The notes: generated from the letters alone by a model not told the origin. A DNA stretch of 34,945 nucleotides from Myxococcales bacterium (GCA_003153015.1 PMBS01000156.1:131-35075); one strand, 5' to 3'; shown: positions 8,079-16,186, counted from the stretch's first letter. Numbers and translations: made by a program.

Positions 8079-8704
8079 GGCTGCCTCCGCAGTTCCTGCG
8101 CCCGAAAGCGCAGCAGAGCCTTTTGAAATTCTTGCCGGGCCGCGCGCAGACGGGAGGCGACCGTGTTCGGGTTCGCCTCGACGATCTCCGCGATCTGCAC
8201 CGCGGTCATCTGTTCGATCTCCGCCAGAACGAAGACCTCACGCTTGTCCTCATCCAGCTCGCCCAGCAGACGGTCGAGAACCCGCAGGGCCTCGACCCGT
8301 TCCAGCGTCGCCGCAGGACCTTTTTCGTGATCGGCCGCCAGGGTTTGGATCTCGGCTGGATCCTCTGCTGCCCGATCTCCGGGTTTGCGCTGGTGGGCGC
8401 GCCAGTAGTGCCTCACTACATGCACCAGGATCTTGAACACCCAGGTCTTGAGCTGCGCCCGGCCCTCGAACTCGGCCAGACGGCGGTGCACGATGAAGAA
8501 CACCTCTTGCACTACATCGTCCATGTCCGCTAGCCGGACCCCCATGCGACGCACCGCCCGCCAGACAAAATCCAAGTGATCCTCGTACACGGCATCGAAG
8601 TCCGGGACAGGCACGCGGCTCGGCGAAGCCGCGGTTTCGAGCGCGTTCCCGGCAGGACAACTCATGCTGATCACTTGGTTCCCGGGAGAGCGCGAATTCG
8701 TCAT
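8075..8704 (-). CDS. ECF-type RNA polymerase sigma factor
   Basis: This 209-aa sigma-70 family ECF factor has region 2 at about 35-105 (FDAVYEDHLDFVWRAVRRMG, then DMDDVVQEVFFIVHRRL, the core/-10 recognition helix). Region 4 is at about 140-200 (LDRLLGELDEDKREVFVLAEIEQMTAVQIAEIVEANPNTVASRLRAAR, a helix-turn-helix for the -35 element). No region 3 is present, as expected for ECF. I start at ATG 8704, where TGATG links it to the stop of the upstream gene; ATG 8665 (MSCPAGN) is an alternative. The track's 310-aa version reads back through the upstream gene. The ATGA overlap with the downstream membrane protein suggests sigma/anti-sigma control. It probably activates this operon itself, but I could not identify a promoter motif. 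Confidence 0.93.
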   Translation of the reverse strand: MTNSRSPGNQVISMSCPAGNALETAASPSRVPVPDFDAVYEDHLDFVWRAVRRMGVRLADMDDVVQEVFFIVHRRLAEFEGRAQLKTWVFKILVHVVRHYWRAHQRKPGDRAAEDPAEIQTLAADHEKGPAATLERVEALRVLDRLLGELDEDKREVFVLAEIEQMTAVQIAEIVEANPNTVASRLRAARQEFQKALLRFRAQELRRQP

Positions 8705-9684
8705 CAGAAATGCAGCTCGACCCCCAGGCTGATGCGGACCCCAACCGCGGGGGTCTGGAAGACTCGGCCTGGCTCGTTCTTGAACACGAACTCGGTGCGC
8801 CGCAGGGGAGCCAATACATCCACATGCAGGGGAATCCTGAAGTGGGGGCCAAGGGGGATTGCCGCGTAGGCGCCAGCGCCCAAGGCCGACCATAGGGTTT
8901 GGGCGGGCAAGCTCTCGCTGACACCAACTCCTTGGGCCGACACCACACCAAGTTCGGCATCCGCACAGGCGCCAAAGGCCAAACCTTCTCGCCCGAGGTT
9001 GAAACAAGCCGCGAGCGCCGCGGCGGTGAGGTTGAACTGGCCATAGGCACCAGCGGGTGTCGCTGCCATGGCCTTCTGGTCACGCCGCAAGCCGTAGGTC
9101 CCACGCAGTTCCACGCGCCAACGTCGCCCGGCCAGGCCGACCCCGCCGCCCAGGCCCACGTCGAAAGAAGGCAGAGTCCGGTAGCTGCCGACTGTGTGGA
9201 TGCCCAGGAGGTACTGCATGGCTCGGGGTTTTCTCTGAAGCGCGGGATCGGTTTCCGCGGGCGGCGTCGCCGGAACCGGTTTGGGCGGCGTCGCGTGGGC
9301 TGCTACCGCGTTTGGATCGATCATCAGTGCGATGATGAGAGCCGTAGCATCGGCGAGATCCTGGCAGGAGGCGGCCTCAATCGACCGCTGTCCGGGTCGG
9401 CCTGCCAATTCGGTTTCGACCGCGAGCGACCAGGTCTGCCCATGCGACACCTGCGCGCGCGCCTTGATGTCGCCGCCCTGGGGCACGCGTATGTCCCCGC
9501 CCAGCAGGCGCGCGATCTCGGCGCGCAGGTCATCGCGCGAAGGACAGCCCGCAGGCGCCTGCCAGGAGATTGTGAGTGCGCCTGGCTCATCGGCGTGGAC
9601 CAAGCGCGCACTCCCCAGCATGGCCAGAGTCAGCACGGCGCTTGCAAAGAGAATGCTAGGTGGCCGCCGGTTCACGCGATCCAC
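8704..9684 (-). CDS. Predicted outer-membrane/periplasmic protein ahead of the ECF sigma
   Basis: This 326-aa protein starts at GTG 9684. It has a cleavable signal peptide (residues 1-about 31, SILFASAVLTLAMLGSARLVHA). An N-terminal domain of about 100 residues (ISWQAPAGCPSRDDLRAEIARLLGG ... SCQDLADATALIIALMID) contains two Cys. A Pro-rich hinge follows, then a Gly/aromatic region of alternating hydrophobic strands ending VGVRISLGVELHF. The C-terminal Phe and strand pattern are typical of outer-membrane beta-barrels. Proteins of this layout sit near sigma factor genes in myxobacteria (recalled, not searched). It is the first gene of the six-gene minus block and is coupled to the sigma by TGATG. 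It may sense or respond at the envelope, but its exact role is unknown. Confidence 0.82.
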   Translation of the reverse strand: MDRVNRRPPSILFASAVLTLAMLGSARLVHADEPGALTISWQAPAGCPSRDDLRAEIARLLGGDIRVPQGGDIKARAQVSHGQTWSLAVETELAGRPGQRSIEAASCQDLADATALIIALMIDPNAVAAHATPPKPVPATPPAETDPALQRKPRAMQYLLGIHTVGSYRTLPSFDVGLGGGVGLAGRRWRVELRGTYGLRRDQKAMAATPAGAYGQFNLTAAALAACFNLGREGLAFGACADAELGVVSAQGVGVSESLPAQTLWSALGAGAYAAIPLGPHFRIPLHVDVLAPLRRTEFVFKNEPGRVFQTPAVGVRISLGVELHF

Positions 9685-9785
9685 AGTACACCCGGTTGGA
9701 GCGCGGTGAGAAACGGTGCGATCTGCCTTTTCCGAAGATCAAGCCTTCCCTGAAGCGCCGTTTTGGTTATCGTCGGGCTGTGCAA

Positions 9786-12167
9786 ATGACCTTCGAGGCC
9801 TGGTTCGCTGCGCGCTATCCCCAGATCCCGGCTGCGGGCGCCGCGGCGGTGCTCCGTCTGGCCGAGGACGGGGCCACGGTGCCGTTCATCGCGCGCTATC
9901 GCAAGGAGCAGACCGGTGCTCTCGACGAGGTAGCCATCCGCGCGGTCATCGACGGCAAAGAGTCTTGGGACGACATCGTCAAGCGGCAGGCGTATGTCGT
10001 TGGCGAGATTGAGCGGCAGGGAAAGCTGACGCCTGAGCTGCGCGACAAGATCCTGGGCAGCTTCGACATGACGGCGCTGGAGGATCTGTATCTGCCGTAC
10101 AAACAGAAGCGCAAGACCAAGGCGGTGATCGCGCGTGAGGCGGGTCTGCAGCCGCTGGCCGACTGGCTGTGGGATTGCGGCCTCGGAATCATCGCGCCCG
10201 CGCCGGGTGAGACCCCCGACGGCCACGCCAGCGCGTTCTGCGATCCAGCAAAGGGCGTGCCCGATGTGGACGCGGCCCTGAATGGCGCGATCGAGATCCT
10301 GGTCGAGCGCCTATCCGAGGATGCGGGTCTGCGCAGCACCGTGCGCACGCGCTATTTCGAGGACGGATTTGCCAAGACCCGCCAGGGCGAAAAGGCCAAG
10401 CCGGCCAGCAAGTTTGAGAACTACTTCAGCTTCGAGGAGCCGGTGCGCAACCTACGCAAGCCGGAAAACTCGCACCGCTACCTGGCCATGCGGCGGGGCT
10501 GGATGGAAGAGGAGCTGGTGATGACCCTGGGCGGCCCCACGCCAGCCGAGCCTGCTGAGCCAATCAAGCCGCGCACCGGCGGCCCGGCCGATCGATTGGT
10601 CGAGGAGCTGCTTCACGGCTTTGAGGCCGCCGCGTGCAGCAAGCCCAATTTCGAGGGTGCGCCTCTGCTGAAAAAGGCGGCGCGCTTCGCCCTGCGTGTG
10701 CACGTGATCCCGGCCATCGAGAACGAGGTGCACAAGACCTTGCGCGAAGTCGCCGACGAAGCGGCCATCAAGGTGTTCGCCGAGAACGTGCGCAAGCTGC
10801 TCCTGTCCGCGCCGTTCGGGCCCAAGGCGGTGCTGGGCGTGGACCCGGGGCTGCGCACCGGCTGCAAGCTGGCGGTGGTGGATGATTCGGGCAAGTACCT
10901 GGGCAGCACGGTCATGCACCTGGAAACACCGTCGGGGCTGGCCGCGGCGGGCGGCATCCTGGCCAAGCTGGTCAAACAGGGCGGCATCCGCGCGGTGGCA
11001 GTGGGCAATGGCACCGCGGGCCGCGAAACTGAAACCTTCGTGCGCAAGGTGCTGGACGAGGCGGGCCTGCACGCGCCAGTGGTCATGGTCAGCGAATCGG
11101 GCGCCAGCGTGTACAGCGCCAGCGACGCCGCCCGCGAGGAGTTCCCCGATCTCGACGTCACCGTCCGCGGCGCCATCTCCATCGCGCGCCGACTGCAGGA
11201 TCCCCTGGCCGAGCTGGTGAAGATCGATCCCAAGAGCATCGGCGTGGGCCAGTACCAGCACGATGTCTCGGCCACCGCGCTGAAGAAGAGCCTGGATGTG
11301 GTGGTGGATTCTTGCGTGAACCAGGTGGGCGTGAACCTGAACACGGCCTCGTATCATTTGCTCGGCCATGTGTCGGGTATCGGCCCGGCCCTGGCCAAAG
11401 CCATGGTCGAGCACCGGGGCAGAAAGGGCTTGTTCCGCTCGCGCGCCGCTTTGCTGGAGGTGCCGCGTTTTTCCGCAAAGGTGTTCGAGCAGGCTGCCGG
11501 CTTTCTACGCATCCCCGAAGCCGAGCACCCGCTCGACAACACCGGCGTGCACCCCGAGCGCTATCCGGTGCTGGAAAAACTTGCGGCGCAGCTGCATGTC
11601 GCAGTGGCTGGGCTGCTGGGTCCCGGGGTCAGACTGGTCAAGCAAGCGCGCGAGCTGGAAAAGCAGCTGGGCGCCTTCACCTTCGCCGACATTATTGCCG
11701 AGCTGGAAAAGCCCGGCCGCGATCCGCGCGAAAGTTTTGCGCCGTTTTCTTACCGCCAGGACATTCACACACTCGACGATCTGCAACCCGGCATGCTCTG
11801 CCCCGGCATCGTCACCAACGTCACCAACTTCGGCGCCTTCGTCGACATCGGGGTGCACCAGGACGGATTGGTGCACATCTCCCAGCTTGCCGACCGCTTC
11901 GTCAAAGACCCGCGCGAGGTGGTGAGCGCCGGCGATCGGGTCAGCGTGCGCGTGATCGAAGTCAAGCTGGACAAGCAACAGATCGCGCTCTCCATGAAGT
12001 CAGGCGCGGAGGTGGCGCGTGGGCACGACGAAAAGAGCGGCGCCCCACACGACGACCATAGCGGCGGCAGCCGTCCACAAGGCCCGCGCGCCTCTGTGCC
12101 CGCGTCCCAGCCCAAGAAGCCTTTCAACAACCCCTTCGCCGGTCTGGAGAAACTGCGCGGGAAGTAG
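9786..12167 (+). CDS. tex: Tex-family transcription accessory / S1 RNA-binding protein
   Basis: This 793-aa cytoplasmic nucleic-acid-binding protein is close to the usual Tex length. The N-terminal Tex domain starts MTFEAWFAARYPQIPA and includes VPFIARYRKEQTGALDE. A YqgF/RNase H-like fold follows at about 340-450 (VLGVDPGLRTGCKLAVVDDSG). Helix-hairpin-helix motifs come next (LLGHVSGIGPALAKAMVEHRG), then an S1 domain at about 660-735 (GIVTNVTNFGAFVDIGVHQDGLVHIS). The tail is low-complexity and ends NNPFAGLEKLRGK. ATG 9786 is chosen by homology rather than the track start at 9660; no clear Shine-Dalgarno is seen. Tex is linked to transcription and to tolerance of RNA polymerase stalling. It diverges from the sigma block across about 100 bases that must hold both promoters. 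Confidence 0.97.
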   Translation: MTFEAWFAARYPQIPAAGAAAVLRLAEDGATVPFIARYRKEQTGALDEVAIRAVIDGKESWDDIVKRQAYVVGEIERQGKLTPELRDKILGSFDMTALEDLYLPYKQKRKTKAVIAREAGLQPLADWLWDCGLGIIAPAPGETPDGHASAFCDPAKGVPDVDAALNGAIEILVERLSEDAGLRSTVRTRYFEDGFAKTRQGEKAKPASKFENYFSFEEPVRNLRKPENSHRYLAMRRGWMEEELVMTLGGPTPAEPAEPIKPRTGGPADRLVEELLHGFEAAACSKPNFEGAPLLKKAARFALRVHVIPAIENEVHKTLREVADEAAIKVFAENVRKLLLSAPFGPKAVLGVDPGLRTGCKLAVVDDSGKYLGSTVMHLETPSGLAAAGGILAKLVKQGGIRAVAVGNGTAGRETETFVRKVLDEAGLHAPVVMVSESGASVYSASDAAREEFPDLDVTVRGAISIARRLQDPLAELVKIDPKSIGVGQYQHDVSATALKKSLDVVVDSCVNQVGVNLNTASYHLLGHVSGIGPALAKAMVEHRGRKGLFRSRAALLEVPRFSAKVFEQAAGFLRIPEAEHPLDNTGVHPERYPVLEKLAAQLHVAVAGLLGPGVRLVKQARELEKQLGAFTFADIIAELEKPGRDPRESFAPFSYRQDIHTLDDLQPGMLCPGIVTNVTNFGAFVDIGVHQDGLVHISQLADRFVKDPREVVSAGDRVSVRVIEVKLDKQQIALSMKSGAEVARGHDEKSGAPHDDHSGGSRPQGPRASVPASQPKKPFNNPFAGLEKLRGK

Positions 12168-12177
12168 GCTCCGAAGC

Positions 12178-12310
12178 TAGCTTTTTCACCACAGAGGGCA
12201 TAGAGAACACAGAGATCGTATAGGAAGAAGTGGTCCGGACCGACTGGGGCCAACCCTTTCCTCTCCCATCCGCCTCTGCGACCTCTGTGCCCTCTGTGGT
12301 GAAAAAGCTA
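12178..12310. repeat. Long-armed imperfect inverted repeat of the CACAGAGG type
   Basis: The left arm (12178-12214) is TAGCTTTTTCACCACAGAGGGCATAGAGAACACAGAG. The reverse complement of the right arm (12273-12310) reads TAGCTTTTTCACCACAGAGGGCACAGAGG..., so 23 bases pair perfectly and the rest imperfectly. The enclosed about 58 bases are not coding. Repeats built on CACCACAGAGGnCACAGAG are scattered through many bacterial genomes (established in general terms). This copy could be a non-autonomous mobile element and may also act as a terminator after tex. No target-site duplication was identified. Confidence 0.7.
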
Positions 12311-12378
12311 ACTCGTCCATCGTCTGATCTCGTGATGATTCTGGCTGCCATTGAGGTATTCTTCATGCGGGTTGCTTG

Positions 12379-12918
12379 ATGATGAACCGGTGCTTCCCAG
12401 TCTTTGCTCCTTTGTTTTTGGCGATAGCGGCGGTTGCCGCTCCGGGAGGTCGTGCCATGCAACTTACTTCGCCCGACTTTTCGCCCAACGGACAGATCCC
12501 CACAGCCCACACCTGTGAAGGGGCAGACCGCGCGCCGGGCCTGGCGTGGACCGACGTGCCCGCGGCCAGCAAGAGTTTCGTGCTGATCGTCGACGATCCA
12601 GACGCACCGGATCCGGCGGCACCCAGGATGACTTGGGTGCACTGGGTGGCCTACAACCTGCCCGGCGCAACCCGCGCCCTGGCGCCCGGGGGAATCCTCC
12701 CGGCGGGCGCACTGGAAGGTCTCAACGACTGGAAGCGCGTTGGTTGGCGCGGCCCTTGTCCGCCCATCGGCCGCCACCGCTATTTTTTCAAGTTGCACGC
12801 ACTCGACATCACGCTGCCAGACCTGAAGCGGCCGTCCAAGGCGCAGGTTGAGAAAGCCATGCAAGGGCATGTGCTGGCGCGGGCCGAGTTGGTTGGCACC
12901 TACCAGAAGCAGAAATGA
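12379..12918 (+). CDS. Secreted PEBP-family (YbhB/YbcL, Raf kinase inhibitor-like) protein
   Basis: This 179-aa protein has a signal peptide (MMNRCFPVFAPLFLAIAAVAAPGGRA) followed by the complete bacterial PEBP fold. It carries the start MQLTSPDFSPNGQIPTAHTCEG, the ligand-pocket motif IVDDPDAPDP, the strand WVHWVAYNLP, and the signature GWRGPCPPIGRHRYFFKLHALD. Bacterial homologs such as YbhB are small proteins of uncertain function, thought to bind phosphate- or phosphoethanolamine-like ligands. The signal peptide makes this one periplasmic. Start codons TTG 12376, ATG 12379 and ATG 12382 are all possible. It stands alone after the repeat and is not obviously part of an operon. Confidence 0.93.
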   Translation: MMNRCFPVFAPLFLAIAAVAAPGGRAMQLTSPDFSPNGQIPTAHTCEGADRAPGLAWTDVPAASKSFVLIVDDPDAPDPAAPRMTWVHWVAYNLPGATRALAPGGILPAGALEGLNDWKRVGWRGPCPPIGRHRYFFKLHALDITLPDLKRPSKAQVEKAMQGHVLARAELVGTYQKQK

Positions 12919-12977
12919 TCGCGGCGCGCCTTCCAGTCGGCCTGGCTGGCTGACCCCGCGTCGTTGTCTCTCGCTCC

Positions 12978-13196
12978 ATGCCCGAGGGAATAGGGATTCA
13001 AATCGCTATGCCCGAGGTGCGTAGTGCCAACAGGTTGGGCAAATTGGGGAAAGCGCTCGGGACCCGCCGCAAGCTTGCGATCGTCTTGGGCGGCATTGCC
13101 CTTGGCCAGGCTATCTTGTACGGACCATCGCTGATCGCGCACGAGCGGCTGAAAAGACTGGCATCAGAGGATTTCGATCCGGGCAGGGCAGCCTGA
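12978..13196 (+). pseudogene. Small ORF with one TM-like segment, possible gene relic
   Basis: The 12919-13337 interval lacks a convincing gene. This 72-codon ORF contains a membrane-like run (RRKLAIVLGGIALGQAILYGPSL) that resembles the first helix of large polytopic membrane proteins of the YfhO type, then a short polar end. It has no Shine-Dalgarno. It could be a real small membrane protein, a decayed 5' fragment, or chance. I favour a relic, weakly. Confidence 0.25.
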
Positions 13197-13268
13197 CGGC
13201 CGGTGCGCCGCGTGAGAATCCCCTGGATAGACAGTTCATCGCTTCCGGGCTAGGAAAAACGCTGAGCC

Positions 13269-13329
13269 GTGCCAAAGGGGCAAGGGCACTACCTTCTACA
13301 GGTTTGACTTCATGAGCCCCCTTTCAGGG
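13269..13329 (+). promoter_or_regulatory. Hairpin-rich 5' leader of the PL11 lyase gene
   Basis: Three short inverted repeats lie in the 70 bases before the lyase start: GTGCC/GGCAC (13269-13289), CCT/AGG around TCTAC (13292-13302) and CCCT/AGGG (13319-13329). The last abuts and partly covers the AGGGAGGA ribosome site. Their spacing suggests a structured leader, but it does not match a riboswitch consensus I recognise. Confidence 0.3.
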
Positions 13330-13337
13330 AGGAACAC

Positions 13338-15599
13338 ATGCAACGAGAGCACAAAACCCAACGTCGAGTAGCCGGGATTCTCACATCATTCCTCTGCGCA
13401 ATAGGCGTAGGAATGCTGTTCCCTGCGTGCGATTCTTCTACCGGAACCACCCAACGCGGAACTGGCGGCGCCCAAACCACCGGCGGCGCACAAACTACCG
13501 GCGGTGCCCAAACTAACGGCGGCGCCCAAACTAACGGCGGCGCCCAAACTAGCGGCGGCGCCCAAACCACTGGCGGCGCCCAAACCGCCGGCGGTGCCCA
13601 AACCACCGGCGGCGCCCAAACCACTGGCGGCGCCCAACCCACCGGCGGGGTTCAAACCACTGGCGGCGTCACCAGGACGGGCGGCGCCCAAACCACTGGC
13701 GGCGCCCAAACCACCGGCGGCGCCCAACCCACCGGCGGCGTGAAGACCACCGGCGGCGTCATCACCGACGGCGGCGCATCGAGCGCAGGTGGCGTCACGG
13801 GTGCGGGTGGAGCAACCAAGCCGATAGTCACCGGGGGAGGCAGCGGCCACTACCAGATGGAGAACTTGGATCGCGGCGTGGTGGCCGTGAAGGTCTCAGG
13901 CGGCGTCTATGTCGGCTGGCGCATGTTTGGCTACGAATACGACACCACGGCCAGCAACGTTTCGTACAACCTCTACCGGGACGGTACCAAGGTGGCGAAC
14001 GTGACCGATAGCACCAACTACCAGGACGCGTCCGGTACCAGCAGCTCGAAGTATACGGTGAGCGCTGTGATCAAGGGGACTGAGGGGGCGCAGTCTCCTG
14101 CGGCCACAGTCTGGGCGCAGCAATACCTGAGCATTCCGATCAAACCCCCGTCCGGCTCGTACAGTGCGAATGATGCGAGCACCGGCGATCTCGATGGCGA
14201 CGGCAAACTCGACATCATCCTCAAGTGGGATCCGTCGAATTCGAAGGACTCTGGGGCGAGCGGCACGACAGACCCTTGCATTATCGATGGGTATACGATG
14301 GCCGGAACGCGACTGTGGAGCATCAATGTGGGTTCAAACATCCGCGCCGGGGCGCACGATACGCAATTCTCCGTGTACGACTTCGACGGTGACGGCAAGG
14401 CCGAGGTGTCGTTCAAGACCGCGCCTGGCACCAAGGATGGCAAGGGCAACTTCCTGGCAAAAGGCCCGGCAGCCGGCGCCGACAACAGCAAGGATTACCG
14501 CAGCTCTGGTGGAATGATGTTGGAGGGACCGGAGTGGCTAACCGTGTTCAGTGGCGTTGACGGCTCGGAACTGGATACCGTGGACTATCCGGTGCCCTAC
14601 GGGACGGTTGCCAATGCTCAAGCGACCTGGGGAGACGCGGCCGGCAACCGGTCGCACCGCTACAACGGCGGGTTTGCCTTTGTGAAGGATGGCGGCGTTG
14701 CCACTGGCCAGCCGAGCATCATCCAGCAGCGCGGGTACTACACGCGTCTGACGGTCTCTGCCATGACCTTCCGAGGCGGGGTGTTGGCGAAGAACTGGGT
14801 CTACGACAGTGGGTCCACCAACGGCAATGAAGCCTATGGCCAAGGCTGCCACTCCTGCATGACGGCGGACGTGGATGGCGACGGTGCGCAGGAGATAATC
14901 CCCGGATCGTCAACCATCAACAGCGACGGAACCTTCAGGTGTGCAACAGGAATCGGCCATGGCGATGCCTTGCACGTGAGCGAGCTGGTGGTTGGCAAAG
15001 GGATTTCGGTCTTCCTGCCTCACGAGATGGCCGGGGGTCAGGATTGCCATGACGCCTCGACGTGCAAGTTGTACTTCAACATGACAGGAGGTAGTGACAA
15101 CGGGCGTGGCGTCGCCGATTATGTCAACCCCCTCGACGTCGATGCCGCGGTGTGTTCCAGTACCCATGGCAGGAAGAATTGCGGAACTGGTGTCGACGTT
15201 GCTTCCAATGCCGGGACCGACTTCCTCATCTACTGGGACGCTGACGAACTACGCGAGATTGAAAACGGCACTTCCATCACCAAGGATGGCGGCGGAACTT
15301 TGTTGAACGCGAGCGGCTGCGCGTCGAACAACAGTACCAAGCAAACCCCGACCTTGACCGCCGACCTGCTGGGTGACTGGCGCGAGGAACTGGTGCTGCG
15401 CGAGTCGGGCAACACGGCCTTGCGGCTGTTCACGACGACAATTGTGACCAAGCGCCGCATCTACACGCTCATGCACGATCCGACCTATCGGGCGCAGGTA
15501 TCGTTTGAGCAGGCGAGCTACAATCAGCCGCCCCACGTGGGATTCCATATCGGCCCGGGCATGGTTGACCCGCCCAAGCCCGATATCCACGTGCAGTAG
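13338..15599 (+). CDS. Lipoprotein rhamnogalacturonan lyase, PL11-like
   Basis: This is a 753-aa protein. The signal peptide ends in the lipobox FPAC (Cys31), predicting lipid anchoring at the envelope. Residues about 41-162 are a TGGAQT hexapeptide repeat linker. From about residue 170 it matches the PL11 rhamnogalacturonan lyase family (YesW/YesX type): an N-terminal beta domain (MENLDRGVVAVKVSGGVYVGWRMFG), then a propeller with calcium-type repeats DLDGDGKLDIILKWDPS, VYDFDGDGKAEVSFKTAPGTKDG and DVDGDGAQEIIPGS. It ends with LGDWREELVLR and LMHDPTYR. Such enzymes cleave the rhamnose-galacturonate backbone of pectin by beta-elimination. The ATG is preceded by AGGGAGGA. No other pectin genes are nearby, so it probably acts as a stand-alone surface enzyme. 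Confidence 0.93.
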   Translation: MQREHKTQRRVAGILTSFLCAIGVGMLFPACDSSTGTTQRGTGGAQTTGGAQTTGGAQTNGGAQTNGGAQTSGGAQTTGGAQTAGGAQTTGGAQTTGGAQPTGGVQTTGGVTRTGGAQTTGGAQTTGGAQPTGGVKTTGGVITDGGASSAGGVTGAGGATKPIVTGGGSGHYQMENLDRGVVAVKVSGGVYVGWRMFGYEYDTTASNVSYNLYRDGTKVANVTDSTNYQDASGTSSSKYTVSAVIKGTEGAQSPAATVWAQQYLSIPIKPPSGSYSANDASTGDLDGDGKLDIILKWDPSNSKDSGASGTTDPCIIDGYTMAGTRLWSINVGSNIRAGAHDTQFSVYDFDGDGKAEVSFKTAPGTKDGKGNFLAKGPAAGADNSKDYRSSGGMMLEGPEWLTVFSGVDGSELDTVDYPVPYGTVANAQATWGDAAGNRSHRYNGGFAFVKDGGVATGQPSIIQQRGYYTRLTVSAMTFRGGVLAKNWVYDSGSTNGNEAYGQGCHSCMTADVDGDGAQEIIPGSSTINSDGTFRCATGIGHGDALHVSELVVGKGISVFLPHEMAGGQDCHDASTCKLYFNMTGGSDNGRGVADYVNPLDVDAAVCSSTHGRKNCGTGVDVASNAGTDFLIYWDADELREIENGTSITKDGGGTLLNASGCASNNSTKQTPTLTADLLGDWREELVLRESGNTALRLFTTTIVTKRRIYTLMHDPTYRAQVSFEQASYNQPPHVGFHIGPGMVDPPKPDIHVQ
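13458..13823 (+). repeat. TGGAQT hexapeptide-coding tandem repeat
   Basis: About twenty 18-base units of the type GGCGGCGCCCAAACCACC encode T-G-G-A-Q-T, with variants (N, S, A or P at one position; V for A). The later units are more diverged. The tract is in frame inside the PL11 lipoprotein gene, between the lipobox and the catalytic domain. Confidence 0.9.
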
Positions 15600-15782
15600 A
15601 TTCGTCTCGAGTTCCCCCGGGGTATGGGGACGTCCGCAAACTGGCAAACGACCTCGGTTTTTCTGCCCAAGCGGACGACCGGTCCCGTGCATGACCGCAA
15701 GGTTGCGTCGCCCCGATCGCAGGCCAAGCACCCCGTCATGAGCGCCAAGCCGCCCGCGATTGGCGAAACTTCCGTACCAAAC

Positions 15783-16148
15783 CTACTCGCCGGACGAGTG
15801 CGCCATTCGGACCGCCGCATAGGCCGGTTGGCCGGGGCAATCCGGTGGGTTGAGCTTGCGCAACTCTAGGCGCAGGGGAACCCCGGCAAAACGCGCAGCG
15901 AGTGCGTCGATCATGTGGCGAGCCAGGGCTTCGAGGAGGTGGTGGGTCTCGCCGGTCCCGATCTCCACGATGATCTCGGCCACTTGTCGGTAGTCGATGG
16001 TGTCGACCAAACGATCGGTGGACTGGGCGGTCTCCAGCGGCGCATCGATCTCGACGTCCACTTCGAACCGGCGCAAAGAACGGCGCTCCGCAGGGGTCGC
16101 GCCGTGGCGCCCCTCGAAGCTGAGGTGAGACAACACAAGGGTGGGCAT
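15783..16148 (-). CDS. folB: Dihydroneopterin aldolase
   Basis: This 121-aa cytoplasmic enzyme of folate synthesis converts 7,8-dihydroneopterin to 6-hydroxymethyl-dihydropterin and glycolaldehyde. Recognised elements are the opening LVLSHLSFEGRHGATPAERRSLRRFEVDVEID, with the family's conserved Glu and strand pattern, DTIDYRQVAEII with the conserved Tyr, THHLLEALARHMID, and the C-terminal LRLELRKLNPP carrying the catalytic-type Lys. Length is normal. It starts at ATG 16148, 38 bases downstream of def on the same strand, so the two are probably co-transcribed. About 180 bases after it contain no gene that I can see. Confidence 0.93.
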   Translation of the reverse strand: MPTLVLSHLSFEGRHGATPAERRSLRRFEVDVEIDAPLETAQSTDRLVDTIDYRQVAEIIVEIGTGETHHLLEALARHMIDALAARFAGVPLRLELRKLNPPDCPGQPAYAAVRMAHSSGE

Positions 16149-16186
16149 TCGCTATGCCACGCCCTTGCCCGCTGCAGCTCCCTGGT

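Noticed and set aside
8075-9007. 310-aa version of the sigma factor in the ORF track
   Set aside because: The first about 100 residues are the upstream gene read in another frame; the TGATG junction gives the real start.
10452-11414. 320-aa minus ORF inside tex
   Set aside because: It is a His/Gly-rich shadow of the tex frame, which has full domain support.
13240-13330. c-di-GMP (GEMM) riboswitch before the PL11 gene, suggested by AAAAACGCTGAGCC
   Set aside because: The required paired order of conserved blocks (GGCAAACC...GAAA...ACGCAAAGCC) is not present.
13458-13823. CRISPR array suspected from the regular 18-base repeats
   Set aside because: The repeats are contiguous with no unique spacers, stay in frame, and encode TGGAQT units in a lipoprotein.
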